Part shown: positions 1 through 8,482 of the stretch, one piece after another
Position numbering within the stretch: position 1 is the first letter of the stretch
How the letters are laid out: every line of letters begins with the position of its first letter
Assembly (NCBI RefSeq): GCF_002964845.1
Contig: NZ_PRDA01000003.1
Location: 1-64,000 of the forward strand
Reading direction: 5' to 3'
Source: Thermus tenuipuniceus
Lineage (GTDB): Bacteria > Deinococcota > Deinococci > Deinococcales > Thermaceae
Length of the DNA stretch: 64,000 nucleotides
Notes under the pieces: model-generated
What the model was told of the DNA's origin: nothing
The model's input: only the letters and a program-made list of their open reading frames with translations
Databases searched by the model: none
Position numbers and translations under genes: made by a program

Positions 1-60
1 CAGTTCCCGCAGCCGGGCGTCTTCCTCAGGGGTCAGGTGAACACGCAGAGGGGCTGGCAT
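1..60 (-). CDS. IS transposase, N-terminal fragment (runs off window)
   Basis: Twenty codons are visible on the minus strand, reading MPAPLRVHLTPEEDARLREL, and the gene continues beyond the left edge. The motif LTPEEDARLREL resembles the N-terminal helix-turn-helix segment of IS630-type transposases found in Thermus; this family call rests on recall of similar proteins and on few residues. The ATG lies 6 nt after a perfect TATAAT on the same strand, so the transcript is probably leaderless. No terminal inverted repeat of the element can be recognised between here and the next gene. Confidence 0.5.
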   Translation of the reverse strand, partial: MPAPLRVHLTPEEDARLREL

Positions 61-66
61 GGGACG

Positions 67-74
67 ATTATAAT
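67..74. promoter_or_regulatory. Overlapping back-to-back TATAAT boxes
   Basis: The bases ATTATAAT contain TATAAT on both strands (minus 67-72, plus 69-74). On the minus strand the box sits 6 nt before the transposase ATG, the usual leaderless spacing. On the plus strand it overlaps the ATG chosen for the neighbouring substrate-binding protein, so it would only make sense there if that protein starts further downstream. The minus-strand reading is preferred. Confidence 0.5.
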
Positions 75-1167
75 GCGCGGGCACTTAGCCGGTATAGGGG
101 CCCTGGTGCTGGGCTCCCTGGCCCTAAAAGGTGGGGCCTTGGCCCAGGCGGGTGCACAGCTTCCCCCGGAACTGGACACCCCTTACATCCGCGACCTGGC
201 GCAGAAAGCCCGGGCGGAGGGCGGGGTCATCAACAGCTACGGCATGCCCAACGACTGGGCTAACTACGGGGGCATCTACGCCGAGTTCCAGCGGCTTTTC
301 GGCATCCGCCAGCAGGACATCGACATGGGTAGCGCCGTGGTCTTGGCCCGCATGCGGGAGGAGAAGGCCAGCAAAAACGACGTGGCCGATCTGAAGCCGG
401 CCTTCGCCATGACCCTGGCGGAGGAAGGGCTCACCTTGCCCTACAAGGTCACCTCCTGGAATGCCCTTCCAGAAGGGCAGAAGGGCGTGGGCAAGGACGG
501 CTCCGCCTGGTACACAGGGTACAAGGGCACCCTGGGTTGGATCGTGAACACCCGGCTGGTCAAGAAGGTGCCCAGAACCTGGAAGGAACTGGAAAGCCCC
601 GAGTACAAGGGCCTGATCCAGTACATGGACCCAAGGGCCACCGGCACCGGGGTAGCCACCATCATGAGCGCCGCCTACGCCCTCAGCGGGGATCCCTACA
701 ACTACAAGGCAGGGGTGGACTTCTTTGCCAGGCTTCACAAGCTGGGGGTGATCGGGGCGGTGGAGGCCAAGGTGACCACCGCCAAGTTTGAGCGGGGCGA
801 GGTGGGGATCTTCATCAACTACGACTACAACCTCCTGGCCTGGAAGGAGCGCTTCCCCTTCCCCACGGAGGTGGTGATCCCCCAGGACGGCACCTTGGCC
901 AACGGGGGAGGGATCGTTGCCGCCCGCAACGCCCCCCACCCCAACACCGCAAGGCTCTTCCTGGAGTTCATCTTCTCCAAGTACGGGCAAAGCCTCTTCG
1001 CCAAGGCCTTTGTGTCCCCCATTCGTCCCGACGTGGAGCTGCCCAAGGACATAGCGGCCAAGTACCCGCCCAAGAGCGCCTACGCCAAGGTGAAGTTCGT
1101 GGACTACAAGCGGGAGGAGGCGGTTTCCGAGGCCCTGCAGAAGTACTACGGGGAGACCATCCGTTAG
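73..1167 (+). CDS. ABC transporter substrate-binding protein (polyamine / Fe3+ / aminoethylphosphonate type)
   Basis: The 364-residue protein opens with a hydrophobic export signal (residues 5-24, ending near ALAQAG) and has the fold signature of family 1 solute-binding proteins: an early AEGGVINSYG strand, the central GTLGWIVNT motif, a TWKELESPEYKG hinge segment, and a C-terminal EFIFSKYGQ helix followed by a FVSPIRPDVE tail. It should deliver its ligand to the two permeases just downstream (1178-2748); no ATPase gene is in this operon. The ATG at 73 is chosen because it starts directly at the signal peptide; a GTG at 37 is in frame but adds a non-signal-like tail. The ligand cannot be read from sequence. 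Confidence 0.8.
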   Translation: MRGHLAGIGALVLGSLALKGGALAQAGAQLPPELDTPYIRDLAQKARAEGGVINSYGMPNDWANYGGIYAEFQRLFGIRQQDIDMGSAVVLARMREEKASKNDVADLKPAFAMTLAEEGLTLPYKVTSWNALPEGQKGVGKDGSAWYTGYKGTLGWIVNTRLVKKVPRTWKELESPEYKGLIQYMDPRATGTGVATIMSAAYALSGDPYNYKAGVDFFARLHKLGVIGAVEAKVTTAKFERGEVGIFINYDYNLLAWKERFPFPTEVVIPQDGTLANGGGIVAARNAPHPNTARLFLEFIFSKYGQSLFAKAFVSPIRPDVELPKDIAAKYPPKSAYAKVKFVDYKREEAVSEALQKYYGETIR

Positions 1168-1177
1168 GGGGTGACGG

Positions 1178-1984
1178 GTGCGCGGCGAGCGCTTCCTGCT
1201 CCTCCCCGGGCTTCTCTTTCTCCTCCTCTTCTTCGGCTATCCCCTCTTTTCCATCGCGGAGCGGAGCCTCGCCGCCCCCGAGGGCCTGACCCTGGCCCGG
1301 TACGCCAAGGCCCTCGCGGCTCCCGCCTACCTGGAGGCCTGGCGGAACTCGGTGGTCTTTGCCACCCTGTCCACCCTGGTGGCCGCCCTGGGCGGTCTTT
1401 TCCTCGCCTACTGGACCAGCAAGCTTCCCCTTCGGTGGAAGGGGTTTTTGATGAGCCTCTACGCCATCCCCGTCTCCCTGTCCGGATTGGTGGTGGCCTT
1501 CGGCTTCATCGTGCTTCTGGGAAGGAATGGGGTGCTGAACCAGATTTTTGCCTCCTTAGGGTGGCCCCGGTTTGACCTCTACTCCTGGGCGGGGTTGTTC
1601 TCGGTGTTTCCCTTCTACAACATCCCCCTCTTCGCCCTTGCCCTCATGCCCCTCCTGGAGAGCGTGGGCCGGAGCCTGATGGAGGCCGCCCGGGCCTCGG
1701 GAGCCACGCCTTTCCAGGCCTGGGTACGGGTCCTCCTGCCCGCCCTGATGCCGGGGATCCTGGCGGGTAGCAGCCTCGTCTTCGCCGGGATGATGGGGGC
1801 CTTCGGCACGGCCCTGGCCCTCACGGGCTTTGCCAAGAACCTCCTCTCCTTGCAGATCTACAGCCTGGTGGCGGAGAGCACCTTTGACCTGCCCCTGGCC
1901 GCCGCCTTGTCCGTGGTCCTCATGGCCTCCACGGGGGTGGGGCTGTATCTGCTCGCCCTTTGGGAAAGGAGGTACCGGCGATGA
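1178..1984 (+). CDS. ABC transporter permease (first of a pair)
   Basis: This 268-residue integral membrane protein has about six hydrophobic spans, starting with LLLPGLLFLLLFFGYPLFSI. The EAA loop that contacts the ATPase is visible near residues 167-190 (MEAARASGATPFQAW, then LPALMPG). It starts with GTG eleven bases after the substrate-binding protein's stop codon and ends in an ATGA overlap with the next permease, so the three genes form one translationally linked unit. Family membership (PotB / PhnU type binding-protein-dependent permease) is clear; the substrate is not. Confidence 0.85.
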   Translation: MRGERFLLLPGLLFLLLFFGYPLFSIAERSLAAPEGLTLARYAKALAAPAYLEAWRNSVVFATLSTLVAALGGLFLAYWTSKLPLRWKGFLMSLYAIPVSLSGLVVAFGFIVLLGRNGVLNQIFASLGWPRFDLYSWAGLFSVFPFYNIPLFALALMPLLESVGRSLMEAARASGATPFQAWVRVLLPALMPGILAGSSLVFAGMMGAFGTALALTGFAKNLLSLQIYSLVAESTFDLPLAAALSVVLMASTGVGLYLLALWERRYRR

Positions 1985-2748
1985 GGGGGCTGGGCTGGCT
2001 ATTCTTTGCCTTCCTCCTCCTTTACCTCATTCTGCCCATGCTGGCCCCGGTGGTCTACTCCTTCAGCCGCATGTGGCTGGACGTGCTTCCCCAGGGATTC
2101 ACCCTGGACTGGTATGCCCGGATCGCCAGGGATCCCAAGTACGTGGAGGCGGGCCTCCTCTCCCTGCGGATTGCCCTCATGGCGGTGGCCACCAACATCG
2201 TGGTGGGGGTGCCCACCGCCTACGCGGCCTACACCTGGGCGGGGCGGGCGGGGGAAGGGCTGAGGCGGCTTTTGCAGGTTTTGCCCCTTCTGGTACCCCC
2301 CCTGGTGGTGGGCCTGGGGTTTCTCCTGGCCTTTAACCGCCCACCCCTCTCCCTGTCGGGAACCTTGTGGATCGTGGTGCTGGGGCATGCGGCCTTGGGG
2401 TTTCCCTTCTTCTTCCGCACGGTGTACGCGGGGTTGGCGGGCCTCGAGGTGGGCCTCCTCATGGAGGCGGCGCGGGCCTCGGGGGCGGGGCTTTGGGCCA
2501 GGCTCCGGTACGTGCTGGTGCCGAACCTGGTGCCCGCCGTGCTCTCGGGAAGCCTGGTGGCCTTTGCCATCTCCATGGGGGAGTTTGAGATCACCAGCAT
2601 GGTGGCGGGGTTTGGCACCATTACCCTGCCCCTCCTCCTCTTTCAGAGCCTGCGCGAGGACTTCCGGGCGGCCAGCGCCGTGGCGGCGGTCCTTCTCTAC
2701 GTCACCCTTCTCGCCCTACTGGGCCTCACTTTCCTGAGGCGGCGCTAA
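1981..2748 (+). CDS. ABC transporter permease (second of the pair)
   Basis: The protein has 255 residues, six predicted membrane spans and a second EAA loop (MEAARASGAGLWARLRYV, about residues 161-178). The ATG at 1981 overlaps the previous stop as ATGA and is preceded by the strong ribosome-binding site AAAGGAGGT at 1966-1974, which decides this start over a GTG/ATG further upstream. It resembles PotC / PhnV-type permeases and would pair with the preceding permease. The operon ends here without an ATPase; the nearest candidate is the convergent ATPase gene at 2905-3843, which is an inference from position only. Confidence 0.85.
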   Translation: MRGLGWLFFAFLLLYLILPMLAPVVYSFSRMWLDVLPQGFTLDWYARIARDPKYVEAGLLSLRIALMAVATNIVVGVPTAYAAYTWAGRAGEGLRRLLQVLPLLVPPLVVGLGFLLAFNRPPLSLSGTLWIVVLGHAALGFPFFFRTVYAGLAGLEVGLLMEAARASGAGLWARLRYVLVPNLVPAVLSGSLVAFAISMGEFEITSMVAGFGTITLPLLLFQSLREDFRAASAVAAVLLYVTLLALLGLTFLRRR

Positions 2749-2904
2749 GGAGTGTCGCCCACGGATTCGGGCTGGAGCGGCAGGCAGGTGCTGGGTGGAA
2801 GCAAGCCCTCAAACCAGTGGGTTTCCAGAGCACCGGATTCCCCTGGCCCGCACCCATCCCACCGGTCGAGGCCTACCACAAGGCCAGATACAGTTGGCAG
2901 AGGC
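2749..2904. other. Convergent intergenic spacer
   Basis: This 156-base gap separates the plus-strand permease from the minus-strand ATPase. No coding frame, tRNA or convincing terminator with a T-tract is visible. A hairpin CCCTGCC / GGCAGGG lies just inside the end of the ATPase gene (2911-2929) and might act at the 3' end of either transcript. Confidence 0.4.
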
Positions 2905-3843
2905 CTAGACCCCTGCCGCCATGGCAGGGTCAGGGAGGCCCTGGGGAAAGCGAAGAAGGGGGTGGATCTGAATCCTCACCCGCTCCCCCACCCCCGCCTC
3001 GAGGCGCACCCAGGCCTCCCCCCATTCCAGCTGGACCCGGCAGAGAACCTCCCCCCTGAGCTCCCGCCGCTCCAGAACCAAGGCCTCCAGGCTGCCGCCC
3101 GGGCGCACCCACTCCTGCCGGAAGGCCAGGACCTCCCCCTCGATGTGGAAGACGTTGGCCCGGCCGAAGGCCAGGAAGCTCTCCAGGGAGTTGGGCCTTA
3201 GGTAAACCTCCTTGGGTGCTCCCACCTGGAGGAGACGTCCTTGGCTCATCACCCCCACCCGATCCGCCAGGAGCATGGCCTCCTCCGGGTCGTGGGTCAC
3301 GTGGAGGGCGGTGGTTCCCCTTTCCTTAAGGAGGGTGCGCACCTCGAGGCGCAGCTCCTCCCTCAGCACCGGATCCAGGGCGCTGTAGGGCTCGTCCAAG
3401 AGGAGGAGCCGGGGCCTGCGGGCCAGGGCCCTGGCCAAGGCCACCCGTTGCCTTTGGCCGCCGGAGAGCTGGTGGGGGCGCTTATGGGAGTGATCCAGAA
3501 GGCCCACCCTTTCCAGAAGAGCCAGGGCCTCCCTGCGGTCGGGCCTTGGCATGACCAGGAGGAGGTGGTCCAGGGCAGTCAGGTGGGGCCAAAGCCCCTG
3601 GTCCTGGAAGACATAGCCCAGCTCCCGCCTCTCCGGGGGCAGGTGGGTGACCTCCCTCCCTGCCAGGAGGATCCGGCCCCGATCCGGGGCCAGGAGGCCC
3701 GCCACCAGGTTGAGGAGGGTGGTCTTGCCGCTTCCCGAGGCCCCCAGGAGCACGAACACCTCCCCCTCGAGGATCTCCAGGTCCACCCCCTCCACCCCTC
3801 CCCCCTGGGGGAAGCGCTTGGTGAGGTCCTCGAGGCGGATCAT
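2905..3843 (-). CDS. ABC transporter ATP-binding protein with TOBE-like C-terminus
   Basis: The 312-residue ATPase shows Walker A GASGSGKTT (34-42), Q-loop Q80, signature LSGGQRQR (126-133), Walker B LLLLDE (146-151) and switch histidine H184 in HVTHDPEEA. Residues beyond about 235 form the regulatory TOBE-type extension of the PotA / FbpC family. The ATG at 3843 overlaps the stop of the double permease, and the reading frame extends open far upstream only because the permease is GC-rich. It energises the importer encoded by 3840-6247 and could also serve the ATPase-less permeases nearby. Confidence 0.9.
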   Translation of the reverse strand: MIRLEDLTKRFPQGGGVEGVDLEILEGEVFVLLGASGSGKTTLLNLVAGLLAPDRGRILLAGREVTHLPPERRELGYVFQDQGLWPHLTALDHLLLVMPRPDRREALALLERVGLLDHSHKRPHQLSGGQRQRVALARALARRPRLLLLDEPYSALDPVLREELRLEVRTLLKERGTTALHVTHDPEEAMLLADRVGVMSQGRLLQVGAPKEVYLRPNSLESFLAFGRANVFHIEGEVLAFRQEWVRPGGSLEALVLERRELRGEVLCRVQLEWGEAWVRLEAGVGERVRIQIHPLLRFPQGLPDPAMAAGV

Positions 3844-5306
3844 CGGGGCCTCCCCAAAAGGGCCAGGGCCGCCACGCCCATGAGGATCAGGCCCAAGGCG
3901 CTGGCCTCCCGGTAAAGACCCCCGTTCAGGGCGGAGAGCACCGCCACCCCCACGGTCTCCGCCCCCGGGGCGTAGAGGAGGGCGGAGAGGGTGATCTCGG
4001 CAAAGGCCAGGGGGAAGATGAGGAGGGCCCCAGCGTAGAGGTAGGGGAGGAGGAGGGGGTACCCCAGCCGCCACCAGGCCCGCCCCGGGGAGAGGCCGTG
4101 CACCCGTCCCGCCAGCACCGCGCCCTCCACCCCTGGCCCCCCCTCCAGGGCCCTTAGGGCTAAGGCGGCGAAGTGGAGCAGATAGGCCAGGAGGAGGAGC
4201 CAGGGGGTGCCGTAGAGGGGGGTGGGGGCCAGGAGAAGGATGAGCCCAACCCCCAGGAGGGTGCCCGGGAGGAGGTAGTGGATGTCCAGCACCCCACGAA
4301 TCCCCTTCGAGAGGCGGGGGAAGGGCCTTAGGGCCAGGCCCAGGAGCAGGAGGAGGCCGGTGGCCACCAGGGCCAGCAGTAGGGAGTTGCGAAGCCCCTT
4401 CTGCACCAGGGGCAGGCCCAGGGCCTGGGCGAAGGCGGGATCCCACCGACCCGTGTAGGGGTTCTGCAGGGCCTCCCGCAGGAGGCCCAGGAGCACCAGG
4501 GCCAGGGCCGCCACGCTGTAGAGGGCGAAAAGAAGCCGGTAGAGGGGTCTGGAAGGGGGCAGGAGGGGCTCCTTGGCCTCCAGGAGGGGGTTTTGCGTCA
4601 GAAGCACCGCCGGCAGGGCCAGGAGGGCTAGCCAAAGGCCCAGGGCGGCCGCCTCCCCCAGGGGGTCCTGGGCCACGGGGCTCAGCAGGCGGGCGTAGGC
4701 CAGGGTGGGAAGCACGTACACCCGTTCGGGTAGCCCCAGGACCGCCGGCACCCCGAAGTTCCCCAAAAGGGCCAGGTACAGGGTGCCCCCCACAACCAGA
4801 AGAGGGGGGAACAGGGGTGGGAGGAAGGCCCTCAGGGCCCTTAGGCCCGTGGCCCCGTGGACCCGGGCCGTGGTCAGGAGGCCTAGGGCGAGGCCCACCT
4901 GGGGCTTGAGAAGGAGGTAGGCCAGGGGGGCGTAGTGGAGGGTCCAGGCCAGGAGGATTCCCGGCACCCCCTGGATCCGCACCCCCAGGGTCCCCAGGCT
5001 GAAGAGCAACCCCATCCCGGTCACGAAGGGAGGGACCAGGTACCCCAAAAGGAGAAGGGCCTCCCACCCCCCCGCCACCCTTCCTGCCCGGCCCAACACG
5101 GCCAGGTTCAAGGCCAGGAACAGGGTAAGGAGGGTTCCCAGGCCTGCCAGGACCAGGCTGAAAAGGATTACGTCCAGGTCGCGCCCGGTGCTGGGGAAAT
5201 GAGGCAACCCCCGGACGAAGAGCACCAGGAAGGGGAAGGCAAGGGCCAGGGCCAGGGGAAGGTGCCAGGGGAAGGAGAGGGAGCGGGAAAACCCGGGTCG
5301 TGTCAT
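3840..5306 (-). CDS. ABC transporter permease, fused double-domain (FbpB-type)
   Basis: At 488 residues and about twelve membrane spans this is twice the length of a single permease and contains two binding-protein-dependent domains in one chain. The first half carries an EAA-like loop around LTTARVHGATGLRALRAFLPPLFPP (split here by its GATGLRAL core), the second around VLAGRVHGLSPGRAWWRLGYP. Such fusions are typical of Fe3+/phosphonate-class importers. It starts in an ATGA overlap with the SBP gene upstream and its stop overlaps the ATPase start, giving a tight three-gene operon. Confidence 0.88.
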   Translation of the reverse strand: MTRPGFSRSLSFPWHLPLALALAFPFLVLFVRGLPHFPSTGRDLDVILFSLVLAGLGTLLTLFLALNLAVLGRAGRVAGGWEALLLLGYLVPPFVTGMGLLFSLGTLGVRIQGVPGILLAWTLHYAPLAYLLLKPQVGLALGLLTTARVHGATGLRALRAFLPPLFPPLLVVGGTLYLALLGNFGVPAVLGLPERVYVLPTLAYARLLSPVAQDPLGEAAALGLWLALLALPAVLLTQNPLLEAKEPLLPPSRPLYRLLFALYSVAALALVLLGLLREALQNPYTGRWDPAFAQALGLPLVQKGLRNSLLLALVATGLLLLLGLALRPFPRLSKGIRGVLDIHYLLPGTLLGVGLILLLAPTPLYGTPWLLLLAYLLHFAALALRALEGGPGVEGAVLAGRVHGLSPGRAWWRLGYPLLLPYLYAGALLIFPLAFAEITLSALLYAPGAETVGVAVLSALNGGLYREASALGLILMGVAALALLGRPR

Positions 5307-6247
5307 CGCCTGAGCCCGAAAAGGGCGTTGAACCGGGACAGGGTTTCAGGATCGGCAAAGCGGGCCCGGATGCCCACCACCTGGGGCGGGCTTCCCTTGG
5401 GTTTGGGGGCGCCGGGCATCACCGGGTAGTACCCCCTTTCCGTAAAGAGGCGCTGGGCTTCCGGGGAGAGGAGGAAGAGGAGGAAGCGGGTGGCCAGCTC
5501 CGGATTTTTGCTCCAGGAGGTGACGGCGATGGGGGTGGGCACCAGGATGGCCCCATCCCGGGGGTATACGGTGGCCAGGGGCGCTCCCTTGGCTACCTCC
5601 TGGCGCACCCCGAAATCCGTGGTGATGGCGAGGCCGTACTCGCCGCGGGCCAGCTTCTGCTGCAGGACGGGGTTGGACTGCTCGATGCGCATCCCCCCCG
5701 CCCTCAGGGTCTCGAAAAAGCCGAAGCCCAGACGTTGGGAAAGGGTTCCAAGGGTGGCCAGGGCCGCCCCGGAGAAGTTGGGGTCCGGCATGGCCAGAAG
5801 GCTCGGGAAGGGGGGCTTGAGGAGATCCCTCCAGGAAGCGGGGACCTCCCGCACCCGCTGGGTGTTCACGGCGATCACGTTGTACAGGAGGCGCACCTCG
5901 TAGTAGAGGCCGCCCCCGTGGGCGAACTGCACGGGATATCCCGGGACCGTGGGGGGAATGCGGCGCAAAAGGCCTTTGCCCGCCAGCTCCCGGAGGAAGT
6001 CCTCGTTGGCGAACCAGAGCAGGTCGGGCTGAGGGTTGCCCGCCTCAAGCTCCGCCCGGAGCTTGGCCACCACCTCCCCGGTACCCGAGCGGAATACCTG
6101 GACCTGCACCTCTGGGTTCTGGGCCCGGAAGGCCCCCACCAGGGCGTTCACGTCCGCCAGGATCTCGGAGGTGTAGAGGGTAAGGGTACCCCCCTGGGCC
6201 AGCCCCACGCTTAGAGCCATACCCGCCAGGATCAGGAGCCGCTTCAT
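5303..6247 (-). CDS. ABC transporter substrate-binding protein (FbpA / PhnS class)
   Basis: The 314-residue protein has a signal peptide (MKRLLILAGMALSVGLAQGG) and the FbpA-like pattern LTLYTSEILADV, FRSGTGEVVAKLRAE, DLLWFANED and a C-terminal LSPEAQRLFTERGYYPV. Iron-binding members usually carry adjacent tyrosines late in the chain; the YY here (GYYPV) is at the family position but is not proof of iron. The gene is preceded by a Pho-box-like operator at 6257-6288 and a -10 (TAGGCT) 9 nt before the ATG, so a phosphonate or phosphate-ester ligand is favoured by inference. Confidence 0.85.
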   Translation of the reverse strand: MKRLLILAGMALSVGLAQGGTLTLYTSEILADVNALVGAFRAQNPEVQVQVFRSGTGEVVAKLRAELEAGNPQPDLLWFANEDFLRELAGKGLLRRIPPTVPGYPVQFAHGGGLYYEVRLLYNVIAVNTQRVREVPASWRDLLKPPFPSLLAMPDPNFSGAALATLGTLSQRLGFGFFETLRAGGMRIEQSNPVLQQKLARGEYGLAITTDFGVRQEVAKGAPLATVYPRDGAILVPTPIAVTSWSKNPELATRFLLFLLSPEAQRLFTERGYYPVMPGAPKPKGSPPQVVGIRARFADPETLSRFNALFGLRR

Positions 6248-6256
6248 GGCTCCCTG

Positions 6257-6288
6257 AGCCTAAGGGGCCCAGGTCAGGAAAAGGTCAA
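6257..6288 (-). promoter_or_regulatory. Pho-box-like operator B with -10 box
   Basis: Read on the minus strand the 32 bp are TTGAC, six bases (CTTTTC), CTGAC, nine bases (CTGGGCCCC), then TTAGGCT. The two half-sites form an 11-bp direct repeat and the -10 (TAGGCT) stands 9 nt before the ATG at 6247. The geometry is identical to the elements at 9284, 20058, 23201 and 23960. There is no separate -35 box, as expected when an OmpR/PhoB-type activator replaces it. Confidence 0.7.
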
Positions 6289-6309
6289 GGGAGGCCCAGT
6301 GGGCCTCCC
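6289..6309 (-). terminator. Hairpin terminator after the Ugp-type operon
   Basis: A perfect 9-bp stem GGGAGGCCC / GGGCCTCCC with a 3-base loop follows the stop of the 6327-7610 gene. The minus-strand continuation is TTGACCTTTT, a weak T-tract that also forms the start of the next Pho-box-like operator. It probably ends the upstream operon so that the next one answers to its own operator. Confidence 0.55.
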
Positions 6310-6326
6310 AAAGACCCACGAGGGGA

Positions 6327-7610
6327 TCACCTGCAGAAGGGCTTCAGGGCCTCGTCCACCCGGCGCTGGGCCTCGCGGGTGGCCTCCCGCGCCTCCTTGC
6401 GGCCCAGGACCACCGCCTGCTCCGCCTCGGCGATGATGTCCTTCACCTGTTGCAGGTTATAGACGGGAAGCTCCGCCTTGGCGTAGGCCAGCTGCTCCCG
6501 GGCGGTGAGGGCCTGGGGCCACTGCCGCACGTAATCCCGCATGAGGGGCAGGTTCCAGCTGGACCTCCGGGCTGCCACATAGCCCGAGTCGATGGACCAG
6601 CGGGCCTGCAGCTCGGGGCTGGTCATGAACTTGATAAAGCGCAGGGTGGCCTCCCGCTTGGCGGGATCCGACCCCTTGAAGAGGTAAAAATTGGCCCCGC
6701 CCGTGGGTACCCCATAGCGCACCAGCTTGGGCTGGAAGGCGGTGCCGAAGGGGAAGCGGGCGTTGGTGCGGATGAAACCCAAGGACCCAGTGGAGTGGTA
6801 GATCATGGCCACCTTGCCGGCGGCGAAGTCCCCGGGGGTGGTACCCCAGGCGATGACCCCTTCCGGGCTCACCCCGTGCTTCCTCGCCAGGTCCGCCTTG
6901 AACTGCATGGCCCTGCGCACGGGCTCGGTGTCCACCAGGACCTTGCACCCCTTGCCGGCCGGGTCGTAGAGGAGGCCCCCCGCCTGGATGACCAACCCCT
7001 CCAGCAACCACGTGGAGCGGTCCTCCGTGGGGATGGCCACCCCGTAGCGGACCACCCGGCCCTGGGCGTCCCGCTTGGTGAGGCGCTTGGCGTACTCCAC
7101 CAGCTCCTCCCAGGTGGCGGGGGGCTTTTCCGGGTCCAGGCCGGCCTCCCGGAAGGCGTCCTTGTTGTAGTAGAGGATCGGGGTGGAGCGCTGGAAGGGG
7201 AGGCTCCAGACCTTACCGTCCAGGGTGGAGTTCATCATGAAGGCGGGAAAGAAGTCTTGGACCGCTTTTTTCAGCTCGGGATCCCGGGCGATATAGGGGT
7301 CGAAGGGTTCGATGGCGTCCATGGCCAAGAAGGTGTGGAGCTGCTGGGAAAGGAGGATGGCGGTGTCCGGAGGGTTCCCCGCCCGGATGGCCGCCACCAC
7401 CTTGGCCTGGTTCTCCTCGTAGTTGCCCCCGAAGACGGTGTTCACCCGTATCTGGGGGTTCTGCTTCTCGAAGTCACTGACGTAGCTTTCGATGAACCGG
7501 GCCAAGGGACCTGCCACTCCCACCGGGTAGTAGAAGGTGATGGTGGTCTGCTGGCCGAGACCCAGACCTAGGAGCACCCACAATCCGATGCCGATCCCCT
7601 TCATGTTCAT
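6327..7610 (-). CDS. ABC transporter substrate-binding protein, UgpB-like (glycerol-3-phosphate / sugar class)
   Basis: This 427-residue family 1 binding protein has a signal peptide ending at GLGLGQQ and the core motifs TITFYYPVG, NGKVWSLPFQ-type (DGKVWSLPFQRSTPILYYNKD), PPATWEELVEYAKRLTK and the late helix TREAQRRVDEALK. Two cysteines (in GKGCKVL and the penultimate PFCR) could form a disulfide. The ATG at 7610 follows GGAGGTGAG; an in-frame ATG two codons later is possible. It is the last gene of a permease-permease-SBP operon. UgpB resemblance plus the operator at 9284-9315 suggest glycerol-3-phosphate or glycerophosphodiesters as ligand, an inference. Confidence 0.85.
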   Translation of the reverse strand: MNMKGIGIGLWVLLGLGLGQQTTITFYYPVGVAGPLARFIESYVSDFEKQNPQIRVNTVFGGNYEENQAKVVAAIRAGNPPDTAILLSQQLHTFLAMDAIEPFDPYIARDPELKKAVQDFFPAFMMNSTLDGKVWSLPFQRSTPILYYNKDAFREAGLDPEKPPATWEELVEYAKRLTKRDAQGRVVRYGVAIPTEDRSTWLLEGLVIQAGGLLYDPAGKGCKVLVDTEPVRRAMQFKADLARKHGVSPEGVIAWGTTPGDFAAGKVAMIYHSTGSLGFIRTNARFPFGTAFQPKLVRYGVPTGGANFYLFKGSDPAKREATLRFIKFMTSPELQARWSIDSGYVAARRSSWNLPLMRDYVRQWPQALTAREQLAYAKAELPVYNLQQVKDIIAEAEQAVVLGRKEAREATREAQRRVDEALKPFCR

Positions 7611-7624
7611 GCGACCTCACCTCC

Positions 7625-8482
7625 TTAGCCTTTCAACCCGCTTCGGGTGAAGGCCTCCACGAAACCCCTCTGGAAGAGGAGGAATCCGAGGACCATGGGC
7701 AGGGCCACCAGAATGGCCCCGGCGGCGATAAGGCCCCACTCCATACCGCTTTCCGCTGAGCGGGCGAAGCTGGCGAAGCCCAGGGAAAGCACCCGCTTTT
7801 CCGGGCTCTGGATCACCACCAGAGGCCAGAGGAACTCGTTCCAATGGTAGACCAGGCTCACCAGGGAGAAGGCGGCCAGGTGGGGCCGGACCAGGGGCAG
7901 GAGGACCCTCCACAGGATCTGCCAGGAGGTGGCTCCGTCCACCTGGGCTGCCTCGATGAGCTCCCTGGGGATCTGCAGGAATCCCTGGCGGAGAAGGAAG
8001 GCCCCCGTGGCCGAGGCCACGTAGGGGAGGGCCAGGGCGGTAAGCGTATCGCTGAGCCCCAGCTTGTGGATGAGGATGTAGTTGGGGAGGATTAGGGCGG
8101 AGGCGGGCAGGAAGAGCTGGGCCAGGATTAGGTAGAAGGGGCCATTTCTTCCCCGGGCCTTCAGGTGGGCCAGGGCGAAGCCCGCCGTGGTGACGGTGAA
8201 GAGCTGGACGAGGAGAAGCCCGAAGGTAAACAACATCGTATTCCCGTAGAGACGGGGAAAGTCCGCCGCCTGCCAGGCCAGGCGGAAGTTCTCCAGGGTA
8301 AGGGTGCCCAGCTGGCCCCGGTTGAGGTCGGCGGTGGGGGTGAAGGCGGCAATCAGGGTAAAGGTGGCGATGAGGAGGAAGGGTAGGGACGCGAGAAGGG
8401 CGGGCACCTCCCGGAGGAAGGAGGCGGCCCTGGCCAGCCGCTTCCTGGTCCTGGCCAGGGGCAGGGCTTGCCTACCCGTCAT
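7625..8482 (-). CDS. ABC transporter permease, UgpE-like
   Basis: The 285-residue protein has six hydrophobic spans after a basic N-terminal tail and carries the MalG/UgpE-type EAA loop LIEAAQVDGATSWQILWRV near residues 190-208. The signature late segment YHWNEFLWPLVVIQSPEKR is typical of the sugar / glycerol-3-phosphate permease family. Its start overlaps the end of the partner permease by 11 bases, and the ribosome-binding site of the SBP gene lies just after its stop, indicating one transcript. Confidence 0.87.
   Translation of the reverse strand: MTGRQALPLARTRKRLARAASFLREVPALLASLPFLLIATFTLIAAFTPTADLNRGQLGTLTLENFRLAWQAADFPRLYGNTMLFTFGLLLVQLFTVTTAGFALAHLKARGRNGPFYLILAQLFLPASALILPNYILIHKLGLSDTLTALALPYVASATGAFLLRQGFLQIPRELIEAAQVDGATSWQILWRVLLPLVRPHLAAFSLVSLVYHWNEFLWPLVVIQSPEKRVLSLGFASFARSAESGMEWGLIAAGAILVALPMVLGFLLFQRGFVEAFTRSGLKG

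Noticed and set aside
124-990. A 288-codon minus-strand open frame
   Set aside because: It is the antisense shadow of the substrate-binding protein; rich in G, P, V and H with no domain.
3844-5358. Upstream extension of the ATPase frame to 817 codons
   Set aside because: The extension is proline/glycine-rich and lies out of frame over the double permease; the ATPase starts at 3843.
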